Assembly (NCBI GenBank): GCA_001586965.3
Contig: LUCW03000005.1
Location: forward strand, 255,501 to 319,500
Origin: Sphaeroforma sirkka
Lineage: Eukaryota > Opisthokonta > Ichthyosporea > Ichthyophonida
Reading direction: 5' to 3'
Length of the DNA stretch: 64,000 nt
A program made the position numbers and the translations under genes. The notes below the pieces were generated by a model that did not search any database, was not told the DNA's origin, and worked only from the letters and a program-made list of their open reading frames with translations. Positions 8,917 to 16,729 of this stretch are shown piece by piece. How positions within the stretch are numbered: the first letter of the stretch is position 1; the number at the start of each line of letters is the position of its first letter.

Positions 8917-9368
8917 TCATGTATCAAGAGTGTTTGGTAAACATTTGTAAGCCTTACACCTCCCACAGACAAGACCCGAATGGTGGAGAGGCCAAGGGCC
9001 TGGATGGTGGGGTCTTTGGGTGTTTTGGAGGCTTAAGTTGCATACATCAAGAGTGTTTGATAAACCCCTGTAAGCCTTACACCTCCCACAGACAAGACCC
9101 GAATGGTGAGATGCCAAGGGCCTGGGTGGTGGGTCTTTGGGTGTTTTGGGGGCTTAAGTTGCATACATCAAGAGTGTTTGGTAAACATTTGTAAGCCTTA
9201 CACCCCCACGGACAAGACCCGAATGGTGAGATGCCAAGGGCCTGGGTGGTGGGGTCTTTGGGTGTTTTGGGGGCTTAAGTTGCATACATCAAGAGTGTTT
9301 GATAAACATTTGTAAGCCTTACACCTCCCACAGACAAGACCCGAATGGCGGAGAGGCCAAGGGTCATG
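8917..9368. repeat. 121-123-bp tandem repeats
   Basis: Roughly 3.7 copies; the word CAAGAGTGTTT starts at 8925, 9048, 9169 and 9290. The unit holds GTAAGCCTTACACC, GACAAGACCCGAATGG and GGCTTAAGTTGCATACATCA. Plus-strand frames open through the repeats, but they follow from the period and have no upstream promoter or product I recognise. Confidence 0.8.
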
Positions 9369-9468
9369 TATGTATATATGTTTATGTAATCGAAATTTCG
9401 TAGGCGACTGTAGTGCCGAGACACTCGTGCGACTATAAAAATAAAGTTTTTTTTTTAATAAAATTCAC

Positions 9469-9813
9469 CTAGTATCCACCACGCCCACCACGCCCAAACC
9501 CACCACCGCCTCTCTGGCCAAAGTATATCGTCACCAAGAACGACACAAGGGCACCCACGGCATAGGCGTACTTTTTCTTTTCTTTTGATGTCGAGTATAC
9601 CCGATACATTGAAAAGAGGAACCACAGGATGGCTATAGCAAGCGAGGCCACTTGTGGTAGACCAAACAGTAGTCGCATTATAAACGACAGCCCCAGCAAG
9701 TAGGCGGCGGTAATAAAAAACAATGCAGTCTGGTTCATACCCGAGCCCACACCGTAAAAGTTGCATAGCGCAAACGCCGATTGCGAGATGTAAATCACGG
9801 GCCAGTTCTCCAT
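9469..9813 (-). CDS. Small multi-pass membrane protein with Gly/Arg tail
   Basis: A 114-residue protein from ATG. Hydrophobic segments at about 28-50, 54-72 and 83-98 predict three or four helices. The C-terminus is glycine- and arginine-rich (RGGGGFGRGGRGGY). It probably sits in a viral or host membrane. No family recognised. Similar small membrane proteins with Gly-rich tails occur elsewhere in this window (for example at 45590-45910). Confidence 0.65.
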   Translation of the reverse strand: MENWPVIYISQSAFALCNFYGVGSGMNQTALFFITAAYLLGLSFIMRLLFGLPQVASLAIAILWFLFSMYRVYSTSKEKKKYAYAVGALVSFLVTIYFGQRGGGGFGRGGRGGY

Positions 9814-9908
9814 CTTGCCTGGCGAAAAAGTTTAAAGACTAGAGTTTTTTTGTTCAAGTGTTTTTATTCATTGTGTAGTCTGCGCTTAACTAAAAAAAAA
9901 AAACCCCC

Positions 9909-10982
9909 CTAGATGCAGTCCACAAACTCCCAGATCTGGTCAGCGTACACTTGGTACTTGCCCGTGACCATGAGCTTGACGATGCAGCTGCTCGAGTAGT
10001 TGACTATGATGTACCAGTTCATGTCGTTCTCGATAAAGCCATTCTCCTTCAACACCCACAGGTTGTTCGGGGCCTCTGCGCTGGTGCTGGTCTCCAGAAG
10101 GATATTGTCCCCGTTGGAGCCGGGTTCGGTCTCGAGAGCCGCCACCAGGTACTCGTCGTCCCGCCGCATCATGAACTGGGTGTCGGAGACGTACTCGAGG
10201 GTCCAGCGCGGTGGCGGGGACGAGACCATGACTGCAACGCCATAGACAATGTCCAGGTACTGGTTGAGCTCGGGATCGGGGTGTGTGATGCGACACTCCT
10301 TGGTGAACTGGACAGGGGGGTACTCGAGCTCGCAGTCGCCATCGTCGTAGTTGCACTCGGGCACATAGCATTCGAGGTCGCAGTAGTCGTCGCCGGGATA
10401 GCTCGCGGGGCACCCGGGGCTGCACTCCTCGTCTCCTGAGCCCGGGGCGCCCGGGCTGGGGCTGGCCTTGGGGCTCGTGGTGCCGGGTACGCTGACGACA
10501 ACATTCTCCTCCTGGTTGATGTTGGCATCATTGCCTATTGTGATGGAGCCTCCGGTATCACCAGAGATGACGACGTTGTTGATGTTGTTGACGACTGCAT
10601 TGTACTTGTGTGAGGGGATACGGACCTCCACAGTGCCCGAGGCGGTGCTGCTGGTGCCATTGCCCGCAGAGGGATCCAGTACACGGGCGCTGGCAGTGGG
10701 GACGAGATTGACGACTGCCTGGGGTGCCAGGACCTTGATGGACTCGGTGACGCTGTTGATGTAGTCGTCCAGGACAGCAGAGTCGGTCGAGTTCACAGTG
10801 ACGGTGATGGGGAACATGACGCCGTGAATGTCGGGGAGGTAAACCGGCGAGTACACCGCCGTGGGTGCAGCATGGGACGGTTCCACCATGGACGGGGTGG
10901 CATCGTGGGCCGCGGTGGTGGTGGTGGTGGTGGTGGCTGTGGCCGAGAAGACCAGAGCCCAGAGTGCGGTAAAGTAAATCAT
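9909..10982 (-). CDS. Secreted or surface protein with a Notch (LNR) repeat
   Basis: A 357-residue protein with a clear signal peptide (MIYFTALWALVFSATA), then a Thr-rich run. At about 187-217 lies a cysteine-rich module (CSPGCPASYPGDDYCDLEC followed by VPECNYDDGDC). This has the spacing and the terminal N-x-D-D-G-D-C motif of a Lin-12/Notch repeat, a small calcium-binding domain of secreted eukaryotic proteins. The following 140 residues form a separate domain rich in W, Y and N, perhaps carbohydrate-binding. NST and NGT sequons suggest N-glycosylation. A TATAAA-like box lies about 68 bases upstream. Likely on the virion or secreted from infected cells; partner unknown. Confidence 0.75.
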   Translation of the reverse strand: MIYFTALWALVFSATATTTTTTTAAHDATPSMVEPSHAAPTAVYSPVYLPDIHGVMFPITVTVNSTDSAVLDDYINSVTESIKVLAPQAVVNLVPTASARVLDPSAGNGTSSTASGTVEVRIPSHKYNAVVNNINNVVISGDTGGSITIGNDANINQEENVVVSVPGTTSPKASPSPGAPGSGDEECSPGCPASYPGDDYCDLECYVPECNYDDGDCELEYPPVQFTKECRITHPDPELNQYLDIVYGVAVMVSSPPPRWTLEYVSDTQFMMRRDDEYLVAALETEPGSNGDNILLETSTSAEAPNNLWVLKENGFIENDMNWYIIVNYSSSCIVKLMVTGKYQVYADQIWEFVDCI

Positions 10983-11156
10983 GTTTGGCTTGTGGTTGTT
11001 GGTGTTGGTTGTTGTAAAAGTGTGATTTGGTTTGTGTATTCAGGCGCTTTATATACAAGAACAAAAAAAACATGTTTCGATATTTCAATTCTAAAAAGGT
11101 CCACCAATCGGGGCTGCCCCGTGCCCCTCTGTGTTTCCCTCGCTTCTGAAAATCTG

Positions 11157-11164
11157 TATATAAG
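11157..11164 (+). promoter_or_regulatory. TATA-like box
   Basis: TATATAAG, 41 bases before the ATG at 11205. It lies in an upstream region that shares sequence with the region before the second paralogue (CACCAATCG...GGCTG at about 11102 and 14529). Confidence 0.45.
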
Positions 11165-11204
11165 TCGTGCACCTTGTCTCATTTTTTTCATTCTTCTTCT
11201 CATC

Positions 11205-13046
11205 ATGCTTGATATCCATCTTCCCGTAGCCGACCACCCCAACCACTGCGTTGAGCCGGATGCTGGTGCCGCCGCCTGGCCGCTTGACCAGTCGATCGAG
11301 GCCATCCTGGATCACGTCGCCACCCACGACTGCTGGCCACCGGGACTGGACGCCCTCTCGTTCCAGCAGGCCAAGCCCCTCCTCGCAGCTGCCCCGGCGT
11401 ACACGTACGTGCTCCCGGGTATGCCCTTCCAGGAGCTCGTTCTTCAGCGGACAGCGGCAATATTTAGGGTCAAGCGCCGGCGCCTCCAGCATCCAGAGAC
11501 GTGGCACGAGCTTGTGTGCGCGCAGCTCTCGGACATTTGCTTTCTGTGCATGCTCAAGCCGCAGAAGCTGGTCGCCCCCTACTGGCTCAAGGACCAGATC
11601 CCGGGCCTGAAGGGCATCTGCGCCAAGCACGTGGGCCGGGACATGCCGCCGAGGCACTCGGAGCGGATGTGTGCGGCTGTATCCACCATGCCCCTGGTGC
11701 GCGAGGGCCGCGAAGCCATCACCACCGTCAAAGCCCTGCTGGTGGATCTGGCCGGCTGGCCCAAGTTTCTTGTTCCGGTCAGCCAGCAGACGCTTGAGGG
11801 CAAGTATGGAAACTATACCATCAACCGCTACAGCCGACAAATGGTGGACATTGTGATTGCTCTATTCACAGGCAGCCCGCCGCCTGGAGCTAGGCTCGGT
11901 GGTGTGGAGTCGCGGGCTGCTATGGACCGATTCTTGGCCCTGCACGAGAGCAGCCCGGTCACGTCCAGGGACCAGAGGGTCATGGAAGCCAGCGCACTCT
12001 TCCAGAAGCGTGTTGCAGAGACCATCTGCCGGGACGCAAAGGCCGAGAGTGCAGAGACCAAGGTGCAAAGAGCCGAGCGGGTCCTCACCCTCTGGCCCGG
12101 GGCTCCGGTGAAGAGAACAATGCTGAAGCGATATGTGCGATCCGGTGAGCTGCAGGCCCGCCACAAGTCCATTGAGTCGCAGATTGCAGAGATGCGGCTC
12201 AGGACATACTGTAGTGAGATTGACTGGCTCAACCCGCGTACCCTCGTCTCGGACGAGGGGGTGTATGAGCGAATTGATGCCGCCTGCGAGTACGACTACC
12301 TGATGATGGCCGTGTGGGGCACGAGCGTGGATGCCGAGGAGCTCATGGGGCTGGTCGAGACCAAGCAGCCGGTCCTTGAGGCGACGCTGGGCAGGCTGCG
12401 CTCCATGCACGTTGTCCTCGGCCTCGTCCCCATGGCCTGGCGGGGTATGCTGCAAGACGGCACGATCTGGGAGCCTCACTCGGGACTGGACCCTAAAACT
12501 GTCGAGGCCTGCGTTGGTGTCGTGCTCGCCCGCCTGACTCCCAGGCAGCAGCTCATGTACGTCCACCAGAACGCCAACTTGCTGCTGGGCGTGCAGGCGA
12601 GCCCGGAGGGTACGGCCTACAGCGTCGACCGGTTCCTGACCATGGCACTTGCCCTGGAGAACATGCCGCCGCACCTCCAGCCGGCGGTGTACATGGAGAT
12701 TGCCGGCCTGCGCGACACGACCCAGATTGAACGGGTGGTGGCTCTGCACTGCGCGCTGGCCAGGGTGGGCGTTCCTGTACGGGGCGACAGTAGCCTCTGC
12801 CAGGCCTACGTCATGGGCAGCCTGCTGGACATTGGGGCCGTGGCCACGCGCATGGCTCAGATGCACTTTTTGTTCAATTACACCAACTACGCGACGGCGA
12901 GGGAGCATGCATTCCGCCAGGCCATAGCGGACAGTGGGCGCGACGTGTGGGTAGACCGCGAGGCTGTGTTTGCGACAGTGGAGTCGCAGATCGTCAGCGA
13001 GCTCGACGGGTGGCCATCCGTGTGGCCGTGGCTAGGTATTCATTGA
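11205..13046 (+). CDS. Paralogous family protein 1 (CxxC...CxxH), function unknown
   Basis: A 613-residue protein starting at the ATG in CATCATGCTT; the open frame extends further upstream but without a better start. It shares end-to-end similarity with the genes at 14652 and 16730. Shared landmarks are LDHVATHD.WP..L near the N-terminus, ICFLCM (about 111-116) with GICAKHV (about 137-143), forming C-x2-C...C-x2-H and possibly a zinc site, and ATRMAQMHFLFNYTNYA (about 547-563) before a WPSVWPWL ending. It is predominantly helical with no membrane segment. Not a family I recognise. Confidence 0.75.
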   Translation: MLDIHLPVADHPNHCVEPDAGAAAWPLDQSIEAILDHVATHDCWPPGLDALSFQQAKPLLAAAPAYTYVLPGMPFQELVLQRTAAIFRVKRRRLQHPETWHELVCAQLSDICFLCMLKPQKLVAPYWLKDQIPGLKGICAKHVGRDMPPRHSERMCAAVSTMPLVREGREAITTVKALLVDLAGWPKFLVPVSQQTLEGKYGNYTINRYSRQMVDIVIALFTGSPPPGARLGGVESRAAMDRFLALHESSPVTSRDQRVMEASALFQKRVAETICRDAKAESAETKVQRAERVLTLWPGAPVKRTMLKRYVRSGELQARHKSIESQIAEMRLRTYCSEIDWLNPRTLVSDEGVYERIDAACEYDYLMMAVWGTSVDAEELMGLVETKQPVLEATLGRLRSMHVVLGLVPMAWRGMLQDGTIWEPHSGLDPKTVEACVGVVLARLTPRQQLMYVHQNANLLLGVQASPEGTAYSVDRFLTMALALENMPPHLQPAVYMEIAGLRDTTQIERVVALHCALARVGVPVRGDSSLCQAYVMGSLLDIGAVATRMAQMHFLFNYTNYATAREHAFRQAIADSGRDVWVDREAVFATVESQIVSELDGWPSVWPWLGIH

Positions 13047-13065
13047 AAATAAACTGCTCCTAGGT

Positions 13066-13104
13066 GAGTCCTCGAGACTGTACACCACTACAAAATTGTA
13101 CAAA
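13066..13104 (+). repeat. Direct repeat, left copy (39 bp)
   Basis: A 39-base sequence (GAGTCCTCGAGACTGTACAC then CACTACAAAATTGTACAAA, allowing for the junction) that recurs at 14566-14604 with three mismatches. The two copies bracket two lower-GC genes and lie just after paralogue 1 and just before paralogue 2. Confidence 0.75.
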
Positions 13105-13146
13105 TGAAATTTATTTTCGGTAACTAAATATGCACATTAATGAAAT

Positions 13147-13515
13147 ATGCACAACACGATCCGAGGTGAAATCGGGGAGCTCCTCGAGCAAAAACGGACC
13201 GCCGTTTTAAAATTGCTGGACGAATTTCACAGGAATAATGAATACATATTTCATTTAATCGACGAATTAGTCGACGTTGGTTCAAGAAATTCAAGCCGGG
13301 GCCTGGAATTATGCCTTGAATCCACATCCGTGTATAATCGTCAATTTGAATTGTATGCGGCCATCGAACATCTGAATATAACGATCGAACGTTTAACTCA
13401 GGCAGACGACGCTGATCGGAACTCTGATGGACACTCTGTACTCAACAGTCCAGTCAGTTACACTGAGGGGGAGTCTGAAAGAGGGTCCTGGAGGAAGCGT
13501 CCGCGTGTAGACTAG
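13147..13515 (+). CDS. Hypothetical protein, lower GC than neighbours
   Basis: A 122-residue protein from ATG. It is helical and charged with a probable coiled-coil tendency in the first 100 residues (EIGELLEQKRTAVLKLLDEF) and a polar, basic tail ending RKRPRVD. The tail could act as a nuclear localisation signal. Base composition is visibly lower in GC than the flanking paralogues. It is followed after 35 bases by another gene of similar composition. No homologue recognised. Confidence 0.6.
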   Translation: MHNTIRGEIGELLEQKRTAVLKLLDEFHRNNEYIFHLIDELVDVGSRNSSRGLELCLESTSVYNRQFELYAAIEHLNITIERLTQADDADRNSDGHSVLNSPVSYTEGESERGSWRKRPRVD

Positions 13516-13550
13516 CTAAACATTTTTTTATCGTTACATAACAAAACAAC

Positions 13551-14522
13551 ATGACGAATCTCGTTAAGGAGAAGGCTATAAAAAAACTACAGCACACACA
13601 AACATGTATAGATGAGCAGATCGGCATTCTTGCAGTGATCAACCTGGACTCAATGGCGGATCTGAGATCAATGTATAATGTTGTATCCAAGCTCGAGAAA
13701 CAGTACAAGCGATCAATAGTACTTGAAAACCTGTTAAAAACACTAACGGGGACCACACCACCGGGGTACAGAGCGCAAGCCGATGGAGCCCCCGAGTACA
13801 CGCGGGGTGACAACCGTGCATTGATCCGTGGTCAATTTCCACCGCACACTATAACCACACCCCAGACATACCCAGCACCTCGTCCACGGGACAATGAGGG
13901 TGGGCCATCCACACCCCAGACATACCCAGCACCTCGTCCACGGGACAATGAGGGTGGGCCATCCACACCCCAGACATACCCAGCACCTCGTCCACGGGAC
14001 AATGAGGGTGGGCCATCCACACCCCAGACATACCCAGCACCTCGTCCACGGGACAATGAGGGTGGGCCATCCACACCCCAGACACACCCAGCACCTCGTC
14101 CACGGGACAATGAGGCACTTGATAGGCCAGCTACACGAAAAAGGCAATGTTTATCAGAGTTTAAATGCGTCGACGAACAGGCCATTGCTCACCACAATTT
14201 GGCCACAAAATACTGTGTCATCCGGATGAGCACGGTGATAAACAAACTGAATAAATCTCAGTACAGGCTGCGGCCGTTCGTTGCAAAACTGAGACAGACT
14301 CAATTTAAAACCGAGGAGCACGACGCCGCACTCAGGGGCATCATTGAAATAATAGGTCCGGGAAGAAATTACAATGATCTGCCAGTGTATGCCGTCGCCT
14401 TGCATCTCATGTATTGTAGCGATCCAGAGAACGATCACACTCCCAGGCTGTGGATAGACCGATTTAGGGACTTATACTACGCGACACATCCAGCCACATT
14501 GCCCAGGCCGAGCAGGGGTTGA
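13551..14522 (+). CDS. Hypothetical protein with five 18-residue Pro-rich repeats
   Basis: A 323-residue protein from ATG. An N-terminal helical part (1-70) is followed by five near-perfect repeats of TPQTYPAPRPRDNEGGPS (54 bp each, about 13858-14118), then a C-terminal domain of about 130 residues. The repeats are nearly identical at DNA level, so they expanded recently. The N- and C-terminal parts resemble the 13147 product in size and helicity. It may be a structural or adaptor protein. It shares the lower GC of its left neighbour and lies inside the same direct-repeat-bounded block. Confidence 0.65.
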   Translation: MTNLVKEKAIKKLQHTQTCIDEQIGILAVINLDSMADLRSMYNVVSKLEKQYKRSIVLENLLKTLTGTTPPGYRAQADGAPEYTRGDNRALIRGQFPPHTITTPQTYPAPRPRDNEGGPSTPQTYPAPRPRDNEGGPSTPQTYPAPRPRDNEGGPSTPQTYPAPRPRDNEGGPSTPQTHPAPRPRDNEALDRPATRKRQCLSEFKCVDEQAIAHHNLATKYCVIRMSTVINKLNKSQYRLRPFVAKLRQTQFKTEEHDAALRGIIEIIGPGRNYNDLPVYAVALHLMYCSDPENDHTPRLWIDRFRDLYYATHPATLPRPSRG

Positions 14523-14565
14523 ATTGACCACCAATCGAGGCTGTCTCGTGGCCTACAGGCAAAAT

Positions 14566-14604
14566 GAGTCTTCGGGACTGTACACTACTACAAAATTGTA
14601 CAAA
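14566..14604 (+). repeat. Direct repeat, right copy (39 bp)
   Basis: Partner of 13066-13104 (36 of 39 bases identical). It lies about 48 bases before the ATG of paralogue 2. Confidence 0.75.
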
Positions 14605-14651
14605 AGGGCCACTCTGCCACCACTATCCTCCATATCCTCCATTATTTCATC

Positions 14652-16640
14652 ATGCTTGTTCAGTCCACTGTTGACGGTGAAATCAGCACCGTGGAGCGCT
14701 CGTCTTGTGCGCTTCTCAAAGACGCCCCCGTGTTCGATGCAGACGTTCCGTGGCCACTAGCCTTTGCCACCCCCGTCATCCGAGACGTGCTTGTGGCCAG
14801 CTTCCCCGAAATGTCGTCGCTTGGGGCAGCAGAGTTTCTAGGCGCCACATCGGCCATCGCGGCCATCCATGAGCGCATCCTGGACCACGTTGCGACCCAG
14901 GACCGGTGGCCCGAGGGGCTCGAGGAGCTGACGTTCCTGCAGCTCCAGCCGCTGCTCTCGGCTGCTCCCCCGTACACTTACCTGTTGCCGTTTATGCCCC
15001 ACCAGGAAACCGTGCTGGGCCTCATGGCCCCGGCGTTCCACGTGAAGCGCAAGCGGCTCAGGAAGGACGAGAGCTGGTGCTCGATTGTACGGGCGCAGCT
15101 GGCCACAAACTGCTTCCTGTGTCTAGCCAAGCCGCGACTCCGTGTGGACGCGTACTGGCTGAGCGAGGCGTGTGACGACCTCAAGCTGGGCATGTGTGCC
15201 AAGCATGTTCTCAGTGACATGCCCGCGAGCCACTGGCGCCGCATGTACATGGCCGTGCGGGATTTGCCGTTCGCGTACGAGCATACGCGAGCCTTAGGCA
15301 CCGCGTGCATGAAGGCCGTACTGGGCAAGTGGCCGACGCACCTTATCCCGTATTCACAGGAGACTATGCGCGGGCGCTTTGGAATGTACGTGAGCAACAT
15401 CTATGCGGAGGAGGACGTCACCCTCGTGCGCTGCCTGTACACGGGGAAACCGGATCTGGACCCCTCTCGCGCGATCGCCGATCTCGCGACGTCTCGACTG
15501 CAACTAGACGAGTTTGTGGAGGCGAATCCCCTCACGCAGAAGCGGGGGCTGGCCACCGCCGACCTCTGGGACGAGTATGTGACAAAACGCTTCCGGGCGA
15601 GAGACTCCGTGCTAGACACCCAGGCTGAGACACCCGAGCAGAGGGCGAGCACCGTTTTGGCGATGTGGCCGGGCGTGGATATCCAGGGCACAGCGTACCT
15701 CAAGCGCTTCGTCAAGTCCGGCAAGCTGCTCGTGAGACATGCCTCGCTGGACAATGCGCTGCTCGAGCTGAAGGTCCGCGCCTACTCGGCGGGCCTTGCG
15801 TGGCTCACCGAGGCCCACTTCAAGAAGGCCGGGGATTGTCTGGTGGAAGGCCTGTTTGAACGCATTGATGCCGCGGCCGAGTGCCACGAGACGGGATCGG
15901 CCCTCGACATGGCCCCTGAGCCGCAAGATTTGGTGGACTTTATTTTTAAGTCCGCCACCCGGGATGTACAGCACACCATTCTCGTGCTGCGGTGTGCAAC
16001 CCTTGTGCTGCGTGTGGTACCAGAGACCTGGCACGCTTTGTTGCTCGACATGCTGCACCAGAAACGGTGGGTCCCTCTGGGGCTTGATGAGTCCCGGCTA
16101 CGCGCTTGCGTGGGTGTTGTTACCACCAGGCTTGCGGAGGCGGATCAGTTGTTGTTTATAAAGCAGTATATGTCGTCCACCTTGGGGGGCAACGCGGACT
16201 TTGAGAGTACCACCGTCAACGTGAACCACTATGTTTGCGTGAGAATGATTCTGGGCACTGTGGAGCCCGATCTGCAGGACAGGGTGATGCAGGACACCAG
16301 GGGCATCGACGACACTGGGTACATTGGGCGCGTTGTGGCACTACATAATGCGCTTGACGCAGTTGGGCTACAGCGCCGTGCCGACAGTCGTCTCTGTGAG
16401 CAGTACATTGCCGCCGGTGGACTCGATGTGGAATGCGTTGCCACGCGCATGGCGCAGATGCACTATCTTTTTTCATACACTAGCTACGCGAGGGACCGAC
16501 AGGAGGCCTTCCAGGCGGCAAGGCGACAGAGGTGCCACGGCGATTGGGTGGACCGCACTGCCGTATACGCCGGAGTGGAAAGACGTATTGTCAACGAGAA
16601 GGGGGGCTGGCCCGCTGCCTGGCCGTGGCTAGAGAAGTGA
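14652..16640 (+). CDS. Paralogous family protein 2 (CxxC...CxxH), function unknown
   Basis: A 662-residue protein from ATG, the most diverged of the three paralogues. It has an N-terminal extension of about 70 residues. Shared landmarks are LDHVATQDRWPEGLEELTF, CFLC (about 154) with GMCAKHV (about 179), and ATRMAQMHYLFSYTSYA near the C-terminus before WPAAWPWLE. Conservation of the four metal-ligand-like residues across three diverged copies supports a zinc-binding or structural role. No membrane segment. The tandem arrangement on one strand points to local gene duplication. Confidence 0.75.
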   Translation: MLVQSTVDGEISTVERSSCALLKDAPVFDADVPWPLAFATPVIRDVLVASFPEMSSLGAAEFLGATSAIAAIHERILDHVATQDRWPEGLEELTFLQLQPLLSAAPPYTYLLPFMPHQETVLGLMAPAFHVKRKRLRKDESWCSIVRAQLATNCFLCLAKPRLRVDAYWLSEACDDLKLGMCAKHVLSDMPASHWRRMYMAVRDLPFAYEHTRALGTACMKAVLGKWPTHLIPYSQETMRGRFGMYVSNIYAEEDVTLVRCLYTGKPDLDPSRAIADLATSRLQLDEFVEANPLTQKRGLATADLWDEYVTKRFRARDSVLDTQAETPEQRASTVLAMWPGVDIQGTAYLKRFVKSGKLLVRHASLDNALLELKVRAYSAGLAWLTEAHFKKAGDCLVEGLFERIDAAAECHETGSALDMAPEPQDLVDFIFKSATRDVQHTILVLRCATLVLRVVPETWHALLLDMLHQKRWVPLGLDESRLRACVGVVTTRLAEADQLLFIKQYMSSTLGGNADFESTTVNVNHYVCVRMILGTVEPDLQDRVMQDTRGIDDTGYIGRVVALHNALDAVGLQRRADSRLCEQYIAAGGLDVECVATRMAQMHYLFSYTSYARDRQEAFQAARRQRCHGDWVDRTAVYAGVERRIVNEKGGWPAAWPWLEK

Positions 16641-16660
16641 ATAAACTCTGTTGATTTCCG

Positions 16661-16668
16661 TATATAAG
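16661..16668 (+). promoter_or_regulatory. TATA-like box
   Basis: TATATAAG, 62 bases before the ATG at 16730, directly after the stop of paralogue 2. Confidence 0.45.
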
Positions 16669-16729
16669 CAACATTCCCTTTTGCCATATCTTCATTACTC
16701 ACACCTTTTGAAACATTCAGGTTTGAACA

